A stretch of DNA of 64,000 nt from Tillus elongatus (GCA_964006375.1 OZ023263.1:131792454-131856453); one strand, 5' to 3'; shown: positions 13,316 through 26,495, counted from the first letter of the stretch. Notes: generated by a model from the sequence alone, not told the origin. Program-made: numbers and translations.

Positions 13316-16300
13316 TTATATTGCTGTCTCCGGTCTAGACTGACCGTAGATCAGTTGTCTTTTGCGGTCCAGAGCTATACACTCACACAAGATGTGCTGG
13401 GCTGATTCCTCCCCCTCGCCGCAGAGTCTGCATGCGAGGTCCCCTTCGAACCGCCCCATTTTATGCAGGTGTTTCTTGACGGCCATGTGTCCCGTCAAGA
13501 GACCTATTGTATTTCTGAGCTGTCCTCTGCTAAGATTTAGCAGCTCTCTTTGAACTGGGTCCGTCAATTATTGACTTCCCATGTCTGAGCCCTAGACAGT
13601 CCGCCCAGTACACCTTGTGTTGGTTTCTGACCCAGGACTTAATGGCTCCCCTGGCCGTGCTCTTTGTCACGCCAGGTCGCTCGTCTCGTTTCGGCACTCA
13701 CTCACCAGCCAGGAATTTACTCGTGGGATACTTAGTGCCTTAAGGGCTGCCTGGCTGTCTGCGGCTATGAGGATCCACTTGTTGGTGTAGCCCCTCCTTT
13801 TGTTCTCTCGCACACAGTGCAGGATGGCGTACATCTCGACCTGAAACACCGTTGCATGGGCTCCGAGGGAAATACTATGACTTACCCTCGGTCCTTCCGA
13901 GTAAACACCTGCCCCCGTCCCACGCTCCCCGCCGGATCCGTCAATGAACCAGTCGAGCGCGTCCCGTGGTATGCCCAGCGTTTCCTTCCGCCATGCCTCG
14001 CGGTCGGGGATTTCCACTGTAAAGTTGTTCTCCCTGCACATTCGCGGGCTCGCGAAGTCTGACCTCATTTCAAGCATGGGCTCCTTCACGATGACCTGAA
14101 TTTTGCAGTGACCCCTGAGGCCTGGGTTGATCTTCAGTCTACCATTGCAGGCTAGTCTGTATAGTCCTAGCCTGGCCTCCCCCATAATAACTAAGTGTAG
14201 GGGGGGGGGGACATCCAGGAACCCTCCATGGCGGCTGTTGGGGTTGAAGACAGTGATGCCTAGGCAAGCCATCCTTTGGATCTTGCCTAGTTTTTGTTTG
14301 GCACTGGATTGTGCCACCTTTGGCCACCAGACCAGTACCGCATATATTAACGATGGTCTGACCACCCTTGTGTCATGACTGCCTTACGCAGTATTTTTCC
14401 AATGTGACCATTCCCGGTTAGCTTAGAGTCCAAATACGACCCTAAGATATTTTACCTCCCTGGCCATTGGAACGCTCCTACCGTATAGAGTGAGAGTTCT
14501 GTGGCTGTCGCACTTCCTCCTCCTCGTAAACGGCACGACGGTTGCTTTCACGGGGCTCATCTCGAGCCCCTGATCAACCGTCCAGCCTTCCACCACTTTC
14601 AGTGCAGTCTGCATGCGCTCCCACACTGCCTGTGTGACCTTTCCCCGGAATCTGATGACAATGTCGTCCGCATAGCCCTGTAGCTCATACCCCCCTCCCT
14701 AGAGCCTCCCCAACAGGCCGTCCACGACTAGGCACCAGAGCAAGGGAGACAGAACGCTCCCCTGCGGACAACCCGCCGCGACCCCCGCCAGCAGAATCCC
14801 TTCCGCGAGTGAGGTGAACACCGCCCTGTCCCTGAGCATGGAACCGATCCACCTGCAGCAGGTCTCCTCTATTCCACGCTCCCGGGCAGCTGCCAGAACC
14901 GATCCGAACGAGGTGTTGCTAACGGCCCCCTCTATGTCTAGGAAGGCCCCCAGCGCCACCTCCTTGTTCTCCAGCGTATTCTCCAGTTTCAGCACCAGTT
15001 GGTGCAGTGCTGTTTTTGTTGTGAATCCTGCTCTGTATGCATATTGTCCGCAGTGTAGAGGATATGCTTCTAGTACACCGCCCCTAATGTGCCGGTCGAG
15101 CAGTTTTTTCACTGTTTTCAGCAAGAAGGACATGCGGCTTATTGGCCTCAGGGACTTTGCCTGGTCTGTTGGACGCCCAGGTTTAGGAATGAATACAACC
15201 CTGGCCAGTCTCCATGCGCTCGGAATGTACCCCAGAGCCAGGCTGGCCCTCATAATGAGGGTAAGCACCGACGCCAGTATATCTATCCCCTGTTGGAGCA
15301 TGATCCATCAAATCCCGGCGATTTGTATGGCTTAAAGCTGTTAATGGCCCATCTGATTTTGCTCCAGGTAACCACCACTTTAGCGACTGTCCAGTCTACT
15401 CTAGATGCCCGCCTATAAGGCGCCTCTATTTCTGAGTGTTCCCAGTCCGGAGGTGATTGGTTTATTATGTTACAGCCGGGGAAGTGCGTCTGGAGTAAAA
15501 TTTCCATAGTTTCCTGCCCAGAGTTTTTAAAGTCTCCCGTGGGTGTTCTAAGGAAGCCTATATTAGTCTGAGGGCCCTTGGACAGGAGCTTGTGTAGTCG
15601 AGCACTCTTGGAGGTGTTTTCCACTTCTTCGCAGTGCCTCCTCCACGACTCCTTCTTGGCGTCCCTCAGTCTTTTGTTATAGGTCGTTAGGGCCTGTCTA
15701 TATTCATCCCATGCTCCCGACCTTTTGGCCGCGTTAAACAGCTTACGAACCTGCGTGTTCCTTTGCCTGAGGTCCCCGTTCCACCACGGGATGTTCCTGG
15801 TGGACACCCTCATTTTTCAGGGGGCATTTGGCGTTATAGGCCGAGGTGATTGCGTCTCGCAATTGGACTGCTGCAATTTCGAGGTCTATTGAGTTGCCTA
15901 TGGTCTTAACCCCCCGCAGTTCCACAGCTAGGTCTGACCCGTAGGCTTCCCAGTCCGCCTTGCGGGGGTCCCGGTACCATACCGTTTGTCTTTCGACTTT
16001 GGCGATTTCAAACCGGATGTATCTGTGGTCTGAGCTACTCAATTCCCCAGACACAGCCCAGCTTTTAACAAAGTCACCCAGAAGCTGGGTGGAAACTGTT
16101 AGATCTAAAACTTCCTCACGCCGTGTTGTGACGAAGGTCGGTTTATTACCTCTATTCAATATGTCTAAATTAAATTCCATAAAGAATTGTAAAAGTGCCT
16201 CACCCCTAGAGTTTGTGTCCGAGCTACCCCACAACTCATGGTGCGCAATCGCATCCGTGCCGATGATAGTCTGCCATCCACCTGCTCTGCTACCCACCAT

Positions 16301-16583
16301 CAGCTGCTCCAATTCGTTGGGTGGAGGAGGGTCCGTGCTGTCCCCTGGCAGATAGGCTGACGCGACAGTAATGTCCCTCAGCCCATCCGCTCCTACACAT
16401 CGGATTTTGATTGTTGCCAGGTCCCTGGAACAGAAATTCATTAAAGGCTCTATCCCTTCTCTGACAAAAAAATGCAGGCCCTCGGATTCTCGCTGGATCT
16501 GCTGTAGATGAGCTTTCCAGTAGCTCCGCCGAGTCCCTTGATCTCTGCTTTATATGAGTACGGTTCCTGGATAAGAGCCACAT
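13316..16583 (-). pseudogene. LINE ORF2: endonuclease-RT-RNase H
   Basis: 16583-15743 is an exonuclease/endonuclease/phosphatase-fold endonuclease (VASAYLPGD, GTDAIAHHELWGS, SSDHRYI). 15301-14430 is the RT domain, with QYAYRAGFTT, CPQGSVLSPLLW and YADD at 14663-14674. 14365-13667 is RNase H with the acidic residues of FIDGSGG, QVEMYA and AADSQAAL. 13567-13316 is a Cys-rich tail (CRLCGEGEE...HILCEC). Most of it shares one frame, but the frame is left between about 15813 and 15283, and stops fall at 14699-14701, after about 14423 and after 13667. A real but dead polymerase gene. Confidence 0.75.
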
Positions 16584-16739
16584 CCGTGTTCCTCAGAGCC
16601 ATCAGTAGTCCGGCCGTGGCTGCCCTACTGTGTTGGAGGTTGACCTGAAAAAACCTAAGTCCAATTAACCCTTAGTTGCTTCCCCAGTGGGCGGAAGCTA
16701 ACCCTTCCCAGGCCCCAGAATGCCTTGAAGGAGGTTCCT

Positions 16740-17625
16740 TCAAGGGCTCTGTAAGACGTCGATCGAGAAGGCGAGAGTCTGTCCTTTCTCCTCTGCCTTC
16801 CTGCTTAGAACCGACCAGTGTTGCGTCCCCAGTTCAGGGTTCTGGATCTTAAGTCTACTGATCACCGTCTCCGGGTCGGTGTCAGGGATCCGTACGAGGA
16901 CCTTGCGTCTCTTTGGGAGTTCCTTGGGCTGGACGGCTGTCAAGTCCGCCCCCTCCCAAATCTGACCGAGGCCCCCCGATCGTTTTCAGCAGCCAGTCCC
17001 GCGACTGCGCGCCGGCACAGGGTATCCAGAGGATGACCCCCGTCAGGCGAGCCCGGTGGAACTGAGGCGGGCTCTCCCCTTCCTGAAGAGAGTCCACCGC
17101 AGTCTGGATCAGGTCCGCCTTCCTCTGGTCTAGCGTGACCTCAGGATGGCGTCTGTCAATCACCGCCACCCAGAGGCCCTCCGCAGCCTCCCTATAAGAG
17201 CTAGACTGCGCCGGTATTCCGGCCTTGGTCCCTTTGGGAGGTCTGTCTGTAATAGGCGTGCTAGAGCCAGAGCGCGGCGTCTTCTGACTCGCACTCTCCT
17301 CTTGCGCCTTTACAGGTGCCCTGGCCCTTTTGGGACGTCTGTCTGTAGTGGGCGTGCTAGAGTTCGTGCGCGTCCTCTTCCGACTCACACTACCCTCTTG
17401 CGCCTTTACAGGTTTCTCGACCGTCCACGTCCCGGTCGCCATTTTCTGCGCCATCCGGAACTTCTTTCTTTGCGCCCCAGAAAGACGCTTGGACTGCCGG
17501 GGCAGTCCCTCTACTCTACCAGTAGAGTCCTCAAAGGTGGAGGGGCCCCCGCAGTCCGCGGAGCTCGCCGCCCTCAGGTGGGATCCAGCCTCCAGCTTGG
17601 GTGTCGGGGACAGGTCTCTGACCAA
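16740..17625 (-). pseudogene. LINE ORF1, gag-like (DUF4780-type)
   Basis: The N-terminal half is basic and low-complexity, with two imperfect repeats of a Pro/Ser/Arg segment (RRPKRARAPVKAQEES and a second copy). The C-terminal half carries LWVAVIDRRHPEVTL, GVILWIPC, VLVRIPDTDPETV and GQTLAFSIDV, the conserved blocks of the DUF4780 gag-like family of insect LINEs, thought to bind element RNA. A frameshift between 16882 and 16943 splits the domain, so the second part is read in another frame. The first in-frame ATG was not distinguished from alternative starts. Confidence 0.65.
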
Positions 17626-17832
17626 AGCTACTGGTTTTCGTTTTATATGTGTTTATTATCTTCATGTTGTTCCCACGAGAATTGGGGAAATATTGTCCAC
17701 ACCATCAGAACCCCCTGTGTGGTGCAAGGCGGGTTACTCTGGAGGGTTGCCCGGTACTCCAGAGGTTCCGTTCACGTCACTATCGCCCTGGTGCCATCCA
17801 TCCATAGGCACGGGTCACATGACACCGTAGAT

Positions 17833-20217
17833 TGTGAGGGAACAGCGGGTCTTTGCTGGGTTTCGGGATGTTGATAATATCACTTAGTTTCCACATGGAA
17901 GGAAAATGTTGAAATCGCAACATTGCATTCATAATCGTAACTAGGAATACCACGGCTTTGTGGGGTCCAACGAGGCTCTTTTCAGGGCTACGTTGGAGAT
18001 TCCATCCTATCCCGAAATTCTTCGAAAGTTGCGGGCTCCATAGTCTGGGGTGGCGCGAAGCGCACTCCTGGCGTTGCGGTGCGTTCTTGCTACGTGCGAC
18101 AGATAAACGTTGTTACAATTCGGGCTGAATTGCAACTCCAGATGATCTGCGAATGCACTTGCTTTCTCGATCTCCTTGTCTAGATCCGTCATGTTTAGTT
18201 ATTAGCAGGGTCACCTCGTGCAGGATGCGGATTTTTACCGCGCACGACGGTCTTGAGAAAAGCTTCATCGAAAGTTCATAATCGTAACTAGGAATACCAC
18301 GGCTTTGCGGGGTCCAACGGGGCCCTTTTCAGGGCTACGTTGCAGATTCCATCGTATCCCGAAATTCTTCGAAAGTTGCGGGCTCGATAGTTATGACTGG
18401 GGTGGCGCGAAGCGCACTCCTGGCGTTGCGGTGCGTTGTTGCTACGTGCGACAGATAAACGTTGTTACAATTCGGGCTGAATTGCAACTCCAGATGATCT
18501 GCGAATGCACTTGCTTTCTCCACATCCGTGTATACGACACCGTTGGCCGTGAAGTGGGGATATCGGAAGTTTTTGGGAGCGAAGGGCTTTGCCATTTGCC
18601 AGATGGAATTGTCTTGCGCGGGCAGGGTTTGCAGGCGTTCCTTCCAACGGTTGTTTGCGTCTCGTTAATCGGTGGGGTTTCCGGTGCGTTGAGCTAGTCT
18701 ATGCACGCGATTCTTTTCGAGCATCATTTCTCTGATACTGGACGAAAATGGCGGCAGATTGGTTGAAGTAGGGTACGTCCTTGATGCATGTTCGATAGAA
18801 AATTTTATTTTGGACTGTAGATTATCCACTGCACCCTCGAGTTCGAAGATGCTGCCAATAACCGGAATATTGCCAAGGGTGTTTTTAGATGATCTGTGAA
18901 AAGTGGCCACAGTACCTTTTTCCTTGGGAGGTCGGGTTCGTCAATGTTATATCCGAGGTGTGTAGGCCTTTGAGGAGCGTCAAACATGCAATTTGCATGG
19001 TTGTTGACATACGATTGGAGGATTTTCTCATTTGTATTGGCATTACGAGAATGCCAATTGAGGTGTTTGGCATTTAAATCGCCATTATTATTGGTTGGTA
19101 TCGAATAAGAGGTCTAGGTCGGCGTCTATAATTCTTTTTTGTTGGGGATTATAGGCAGAAAAAAGCTTTATTGAGCCTGCAGATGAGGTTTTGACTACGA
19201 TTTGTGTAGCCTCGATGTTTTGGTCAATATTTGTTTTGACATACACTGCCGTGGCGCCACCTCTGGAAGTGGCGCGGTCATTGCGGTACAATATATATTT
19301 GAAGAGTTTCGGATTGGTTGGAAGACGCGTTTTGGTTTCTTGGACTAGAATAACGTCCGGTTTTAAGAGTTAGGCGAATCCTTGGAGCTCATTTCTTTTG
19401 CAGGCTAGCCCGTTTGCATTCTAGGATTGTAGCTTTCTTCGAGAAGTCATATACTTCTGGAAGATTGACACGATTTCGGGAAATAGGGGTATGGCGGAAG
19501 TTATCAGCGTCAGCAGATCAGGGGAGGTTTGCAGAATGTTCAGGACTTTCCCCGCGACCAATTTCCGCTGTGTGAAATCGATCGAGGTGATAAGGGAAAG
19601 TGGACTGGACAGATGTATGGCGAGAGCTGCATTTGCAGTGGAAGATACTTTTGAAGGGGGAGCTGGCTTCGGTGTGGAAGTATCCTGTTTCAGGGTTTTT
19701 GCGGGTTGGGCGGGGCGTTAAGGTGCAGTGGCAGCCGCGTAGGAAATTTGCAGCTTCCTTTGGCAGGTCTGCTTCTTGGGCTTAGGGAACTTGGGGCAGC
19801 CTTTATAGTTGAGGGTGTGACCCTTTTCGCAATTGCAGCAAGTTGGTTCAACGGACAAGTTTCTTTTTACACTCCGCAGAGAAATGGGGACCGCTGCATT
19901 TTACGCAGCGAGAGGCTCCCCTACATAACTGTTGGGAGTGACCAAACCTTTGGCAGCGATGGCACTGGTTCGAAAGGTTCTTTTTGTGTAGTGACTGCAC
20001 CTTGACGATGCTGAAGTCAAGTGGATTCTTACGGAATCTGTAACATTTTTAGCCTTCACGCAGCTGATTTTATAGCGGGTAAAGTAGCCTCAAAAGTAGG
20101 TACACTTTTCCCTATTGTGGAGGAATATCGGAGGAGGAAGGGTGGATTTAGGAGCAGTACTTGCGGCCAGCTCCGGGTCTTGGCTTGCCTCGGAGTCAGA
20201 CTCGCAAGAGATTGAAG
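17833..20217 (-). pseudogene. Jockey-like LINE copy A, truncated
   Basis: Reads minus from about 20217 (gag) towards 17833. It contains the CCHC zinc-knuckle region (19700-20010), an endonuclease piece (YRNDRATSRGGATAVYV near 19260) and the start of the RT. It stops at the point matching about 22808 of copy B, so the RT core is missing. A tandem duplication of about 245 bp lies inside (17930-18175 and 18270-18525). It is the inverted partner of 20743-23700. Confidence 0.65.
18268..18525. repeat. Internal ~245-bp tandem duplication in LINE copy A
   Basis: The sequence from CATAATCGTAACTAGG to TGCACTTGCTTTCTC at about 17930-18175 is repeated with few changes at 18275-18525. Copy B has a single version at 22480-22720. 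Confidence 0.8.
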
Positions 20218-20742
20218 TTTTTCCGGTGACAGGAGAACTACTTGCCTAGCCAGGTAATACGTTGTCACCAACGTATTATTTGGCTACGTAACCGATGGCG
20301 ACACTGTCGTATATCTTACTATGTTCTACGAGGCTGGCTACCTTGCAATTATTGTCGGCATGTTGCGAGTCAGATCTCGCACCGTGCGGAGGTCCGTCAA
20401 GATCCAGCAAAACCAGCTTAGTTTACCGTGCAGCCGCAGCCGCAGCCAAGTCAGCACCGAGGTGAGACTCCGCCTACTCTGTTCCGGGTAAAGTGTCCTA
20501 TATACGGTACTCGCAACGAACGTTGGGTTGTGAGCATCGATTCGGTGGTAAGTTTCATCACAGACGTTCACGACGGTGCGTCTATTAATAGGTAACCGAC
20601 CGTAAACTTCACGGTCGTTTTTTCCCGTCTCTTTTGGATCCAGTATTCGCCCTACCCTGTTAAACGTTACACCCTAAAGAGATAAGACCACCTCCATCTC
20701 CTGGAAACAGGAAAAACTGTCATCGGAAAATCCCACCCGGTG
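20218..20742. other. Spacer between the head-to-head LINE copies
   Basis: Probably the joined 5' leaders of the two LINEs. Positions 20255-20345, read in reverse complement, match 38910-38985 (ACGACAGTGTCGCCATCGGT), so part of the spacer is a separate dispersed repeat. No convincing gene. Confidence 0.45.
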
Positions 20743-23700
20743 AAGATTCAATCTCTTGCGACTCTGACTCCGAGGCAAGCCAAGACCCGGTGCAGGCCGC
20801 AAGTACTGCTCCTAAATCCACCCTTCCTCCTCCGATATTCCTTCGCAATAGGGAAAAGTGTACCTACTTTTGAGGCTACTTTACCCGCTATAACATCAGC
20901 TGCGTGAAAGCTAAAAATGTTACAGATTCCGTAAGAATCCACTTGACTTCAGCATCGAAACTGTGCGGCCTCATCGTCAAGGTGCAGTCGCTACATAAAA
21001 AGAACCTTTCGAACCAGTGCCATCGCTGCCAAAGGTTTGGTCACTCCCAACAGTCATGTAGGGGAGCCTCTCGCTGCGTAAAATGCAGCGGTCCCCATTT
21101 CTCTGCGGAGTGTAAGAAGAAACTTGTCCGTTGACACAACTTGCTGCAATTGCGAAAAGGGTCACACCGCCAACTATAAAGGCTGCCCCAAGTTCCCTAA
21201 GCCCAAGAAGCAGACCTGCCAAAGGAAGCGGCAAATTTCCTACGCGGCTGACACTGCAACAACCCTGAAACCGGATACTTCCACACCGAAGCCAGCTCCC
21301 CCTTCAAAAGCAACTTCCACTGCAAATGCAGCTCTCGCCATAGAACTGCCCAGTCCACTTTCCCTAATCACCTCGATCAATTTCACACAGCGGAAATTGG
21401 TCGCGGGGAAAGTCCTGAACATTCTGCAAACCTCCCCTGATCTGCTGACGCTGATCACTTCCGCCATACCCCTAATCCCCCAAATCGTGTCAATCTTCCA
21501 GAAGTATGACTTCTCGAAGAAAACCACAATCCTGGAATGCAAAAGAAATGAGCTCCAAGGATTCGCCCAACGCTTAAAACTGGACGTTACTCTAGTCCAC
21601 GAAACCAAAATGCGTCTTCCAACCAATCCGAAACTCTTCAAATATACATTGTACCGCAATGACCGCGCCACTTCCAGAGGTGGCGCCACGGCAGTGTATG
21701 TCAAAACAAATATTGACCACCACCCTCGCAGTACGCCAGGCCTGCAAAACATCGAGGCTACACAAATCGTAGTCAAAACCTCATCTGCAGGCTCAATAAA
21801 GCCTATTTCTGCCTATAATCCTCAACAAAAGAAAATTATACGCGCCGACCAACCAATAATAATTGCTGGCGATTTAAATTCCAAATACCTCAATTGGCAT
21901 TCTCGTAACGCCATTACAAATGAGAAAATCCTCCAATCGTATGTCGACAACCATTCAAATTGCATGGTTGACGCTCCTCAAAGGCCTACATACCTCGCAT
22001 ATGACATTGACGAACCCGACCTCCCAAGGAAAAAGGTACTGTGACCAGTTTTCACAGATCATCTAAAAACACCCTTGGCAATATTTCGGTTATTGGCAGC
22101 ATCTTCGAACTCGAGGGTGCAGTGGATAATCTACAGTCCAAAATCGAATTTTCTATCGAACATGCATCAAGCACGTACCCCAGATCAAGCAATCTGCCGC
22201 CATTTCCGTCCAGTATTAGAGAAATGATACTCGAAAAGAACCGCGTGCAGAGACTAGCTCAACGCACTAGAAACCCCACCGATTAACTAGACGCAAACAG
22301 ACTCATTAAACAAGTACGATTCGCCCTACAAGATTTTCGCTACAACCGTTGGGAGGAACGCCTGCAAACCCTGTCCGCCCAAGACAATCCATCTAGCAAA
22401 TGGCAAAAGCCCTTCGCTCCCAAAGTTCCGATAGCCCCACTTCACGGCCGTAACGGTGTCGTATACACGGATGTGGAGAAAGCAAGTGCATTCGCAGATC
22501 ATCTGGAGTTGCAATTCAGCCCGAATTATATCTGTCGTTGATCTGTCGCACGTAGCAAGAACGCACCGCAAAGCCAGGAGTGCGCATCGCGCCACCCCAG
22601 ACACAAGTATCGAACCCGCAACTTTCGAAGAATTTCGGGATACGATGGAATCTCCAAGCTGGCCGTGAAAAAGCTCCCCCGCAAAGCCGTGGTATTCCTA
22701 GTTACGATTATGAATGCAATGTTGCGATTTCAACATTATCCTTCCATGTGGAAACTAGCCGATATTATCAACATCCTGAAACCCAGCAAAGATCCGCTGT
22801 TCCCTCACAACTACAGGCTCATTAAACTACTACCAGTCTTCGGCAAAATCGCCGAAAAACTACAGGGCTAGCTTCATTCACCTCTGAAAATCATATCCTC
22901 CCAGACGAGCAATTCGGTTTCAGACACCAGCACTCCACCACAGACAGGTTAAACATCTGGGAGCCAGATCTGGAACGTACTTAGCCACGGCTGGTCACCC
23001 GCAGGGTTCGGCTATCTCCCCTCTGCTGTTCAATATATTTGTCGCAGACATTCCGACAGCGCCCCTAAACGTGACATACGCACTGTACGCAGACGACACT
23101 ACCATCCTCAGCAGCTCCACTCAGCCGAGGATAGTAACTAAACGACTTCAGACCGCGGTAGACGACCTGCAAGGCTGGTATAGGAAATCTTGTCTAGCCA
23201 TACACGCCGACAAATGTTCAGCAGGTCTATTTTCCAAGAGGAGACACACATCTCACGAACACGTATCATTAGACAACCGTCTATTTCCCTGGCAAGATTC
23301 CGCCAAATATCTCGGCGTTTTCCTCGATAAACACTTTACATGGCGCCTCCATCTCCAACACGCCCGACGAAAACCCTCGATGTTCATCTCGAAGCTGTTT
23401 CCACTTCTAAATAGAAATTCCAAATTGTCCAACGACAATAAATTGCTCATGTGCAAAGTCATAAGCCGACCAGCCTTGACCCATGCATCTCCTGCGTGGG
23501 CCACCGCGGACGCAACACACATCAAGACATTCAAATAATCCAGATTGATATTCTCGGAATGGTTACCGGAGCGGCATCGTTTGTCAGAATCAGTCAGATT
23601 CACTCTGATCTGAAAATGTCTTCGATACTTGAGTCAACTATCCACAACTCTGTTCGCAAAAGCCGTTTCTCACCCAAATGCTCATCTCCGTAGTGCCACC
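20743..23700 (+). pseudogene. Jockey-like LINE copy B, internally deleted
   Basis: Order along the plus strand is gag with CCHC knuckles (CHRCQRFGHSQQSC, CVKCSGPHFSAEC, then CNCEKGHTANYKGC, about 20990-21190), a Pro/Thr-rich linker, an endonuclease (ECKRNELQGFAQRL...VHETKM, IAGDLNSKYLNWHS, 21520-22044) and RT. The RT keeps FGFRHQHSTTDR and, after a deletion near 22985, GHPQGSAISPLLFN and YADD at 23086-23097, ending about 23540. Several frameshifts and stops (for example near 22040, 22284, 22540, 22870) make it inactive. Its 5' 2 kb is an inverted match to copy A. Confidence 0.7.
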
Positions 23701-25600
23701 GACTACGATGAGCAACTTCCACATAGGCATAAGCGTCCAAAGCTTATACTTACCCGATAACGCCCCCGCGGCAGAAACAGAATAGAAACATTCAAACCCA
23801 AACGTCATACTTGTGAAATCTTTCCGGCGGAGGCATATCTCCGTCTTAGTCCATAGACTAAGTTCCGGTACTACATGGGAGGGTATTTTAGTGAGTAGGG
23901 GTATCACAGTACCTCAAAATTCCCACGCACTTCGGTGTTGTTAATGAGGTCTGCATGTAGCATTTCTCCCTCTTGTATCCAACAAAAAAACTTGGCCCCA
24001 TAAAGATTGTCTATGCTTACATTTTCATAAGTAGTTGATAAATCGTTTTCACAAATTTCAAATGTAACTTTAAAGTGACAGACTGTGAAAATATGAGTTT
24101 TTCCGCTTATATTGTTCTTTATTTGTTAAAATTTCCGTGAAAAGTAAAAAAAAATGTTTACATTTTTTTTCAATCCTAATTATAGGTTAGGTATATAACA
24201 GCCATTTTTTTGTAAAAAATAGACAGTTTTAAAAAATATTTTTGTTTCCGTAGAAATCATTGTTTGAAAGATTTTGAGAAATTTTGATATTATTATATGT
24301 TTGATAAGTTACTGTATAAGAAAAATGTTTTTGGATTTTCGTAAAAAAAATGTTCATGCAATTTTTTTTACTTAAATTTCATCGAATATCTTTTTGTGAA
24401 TAATTATATCTTGGTAGGTGGGTAAATAAGCTGTAGAGGTTCGTTGGACAGGAAAATCGGACCAGTTTTTTCGGGAACATTTTAAGTTTCTTTTCGGATA
24501 ATTTTTGTACTTTTTCAAACAATGAAGTTATTTTCATGAAATATGGTACATTATTCTACTATATACTTGTAACCGATGTGATGCTTGCTTTCATCAAAAA
24601 GATATATGTTTGCTCTTAAAAACATTTAACTGAAAATCACTACCATAACATACTTGCTGCATCCAGACGTTTTCATTTATTTTACGTGTAATACTGATTC
24701 TCAGAAAATTGTATTCATGTCGCCGAATTTCATTATATCGCATATGATGACAAGTTTAGGAAAATTTGAAATTTCTCGGTATGTACTTGACCACATTCAA
24801 AATTTAAGGCATTCGTTGAATACACAATTTGATGTTCCACATTTTCAATTCTGCGCGTTTATTCATTTAGAATGGTCGTTTTCGTGTGACGGACGATTGA
24901 AGTCATCATAATGCGTTTTTCAGAAAATTTGGTAAAAAACACCGCTTTTCGGCCGTCGATTTTAGTCTATTAATTAACCACAATGTCTAATTATGATCCT
25001 TATTTGACGCAAAATGTAATGGTATTTAATTTTTGTAATTATAACGTATTCCCTAAAGCGCACAGTTTCGGAGCTACAGGCAAAAAACTGAAAAACGTAA
25101 GAAAATTTCGTGTTGTTTTAACTTCCTGACTCGAGCGGCTGGCGAGACATCGTGCAAATCTAGGATACTTCTATTTGACGTCAAATGAAACGATCAAAAT
25201 AATAAAACAAAAAACAAAACAAATGTTTTGCTACAGTTATTTGGAAGACCGACTCTTTATTGTTTAAATGAACGTTATGACGTAGATGCAGCTAGAGGCG
25301 GTTCACATAGTTAATACCCTTATTAAACGAAGCGGAGAAGGCCTGATATATTAACTAACTGCCAGCTACAATATAAATTTCAAATCTTAAGTTACTTTTA
25401 AATTACACAAGCTAACTAAGTGTGCAAACTATCACAGACGGACAACTGTTATTAACTGTGATTATGAGATTATACTTAAACAGACACCATTTATTAACTA
25501 TTATTTTTATTACTGTTAATTGTCTGCACCGAAGGTCGCGAGGAATATAATGCTGCAGTTTAAATTTCTTCTGAACTCCAACGGAGTGACAGACAACTTT
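23701..25600. other. No gene seen
   Basis: After possible LINE 3' UTR (to about 23930) the sequence is AT-rich with poly-A/T runs. The frame at 24654-24911 shows no recognisable domain and has the composition expected by chance. Confidence 0.45.
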
Positions 25601-25619
25601 TATTACCTAATTTTATATT

Positions 25620-25830
25620 ATTGTTAGTTGGCTGTACCGATGATAATATCAAAGATATGACGCTGTAGTTATGTACCTATCTGTATCAAAAGACAATATT
25701 ATGCGAAAGTTCTGATGTTAAAATTTCGTTTTCTAAGTTTTCCATAAATATGTTGGCTAATAAAGGTGACAAGGGACTACCCATAAATAGGCCATCATTT
25801 TTTATCATTAAATTAAAATAGTTTTAATAT
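25620..25830 (-). pseudogene. Penelope-like RT fragment
   Basis: On the minus strand 25800-25735 reads GLFMGSPLSPLLANIFMENL, the hallmark RT block B/C of Penelope-like elements. Flanking sequence is degraded, with stops on both sides. It ends abruptly at 25830 against a DNA polymerase fragment on the other strand. Confidence 0.7.
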
Positions 25831-25985
25831 ATGAAACCTAAATTTGGAGATAATTGTGAAATTTACTATACTGATACTGATAGCCTAATATATTATATAT
25901 CTGGGGTAGATAACTATACAATAATGGTGGAGGATTGTAAAGAGTGATTTGATAGGTGTCTTTCCGAAAAAGTCTTTTACATATG
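25831..25985 (+). pseudogene. DNA polymerase B fragment (Polinton type)
   Basis: The frame from 25831 reads MKPKFGDNCEIYYTDTDSLIY, which contains the YxDTDS motif C of protein-primed family-B polymerases, followed by an in-frame TGA at 25945-25947 and another stop 12 codons later. It is about 50 codons of a gene usually over 1000 codons long. It differs from the polymerase at 53510-58121 (YYDTDSIIY), so it is a separate, older element. Confidence 0.65.
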
Positions 25986-26229
25986 AAACTGGAATACTTC
26001 GTGAAGAAGGGTTTTGAAACGTAGAGCTACTGATTATATAAAGTGTTAATATACGTTACTTGCTAGTCATGTATTGCTATATACTTACATACTTTGTCCC
26101 TATATTAGGGTAGAAATGGGTAAGGGCTAACAATTTACTAAATTGTTAGTTAGTTGTATATACAGTCTCTATTTTTTAACACTTTGTGTTATTTAGAGCT
26201 AGAGTGACAACATACTACTTGGTTCCGCA

Positions 26230-26495
26230 ACTAAGTAGCGGCACGTCCACCACTCACTTAGTGAGGTAAGAATCAGCTGGGCGAGGAGCTTATAAGGTTC
26301 GTCGCTACCGCCCATGACTAAGGTAGTTAGGTTTAAACATACACACAGGTAAGAAGCAGCTGGGGAGGAGCTTATAAAGTTCGTCACCACAGACCATGGC
26401 TAAGGTAGGTAGGTTTAAACATATACACAGGTAAGAAGCAGCTGGGCGAGGAACTTTATAAGCTCCTCGCCCAGCTGCTTCTTACCTGTGTATAT
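26230..26495. repeat. ~80-bp tandem repeat ending in a perfect hairpin
   Basis: The unit AGGTAAGAAGCAGCTGGG...GGTTTAAACATA occurs at about 26269, 26348 and 26430. The last unit is turned into a hairpin with perfect 32-bp arms, 26421-26452 and 26464-26495, around an 11-bp loop. Confidence 0.85.

Larger units (their letters stand above)
13148..17832 (-). mobile_element. R1/LOA-like LINE, inactive
   Basis: A non-LTR retrotransposon about 4.7 kb long in minus orientation. In order it has a 5' leader (17832-17626), ORF1, ORF2 (endonuclease, RT, RNase H, C-terminal zinc finger), a 3' UTR and an A-rich tail at 13173-13148. The 5' limit is set where the neighbouring jockey-like copy begins (17833). 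It is much GC-richer than its surroundings. Scraps of its 3' end recur at 2001-2080 and 30803-30850, so the family has been active here. Confidence 0.8.

Noticed and set aside
13362..17874. Plus-strand frames of 60-242 codons across the LINE
   Set aside because: Antisense shadows of GC-rich LINE coding sequence on the minus strand.
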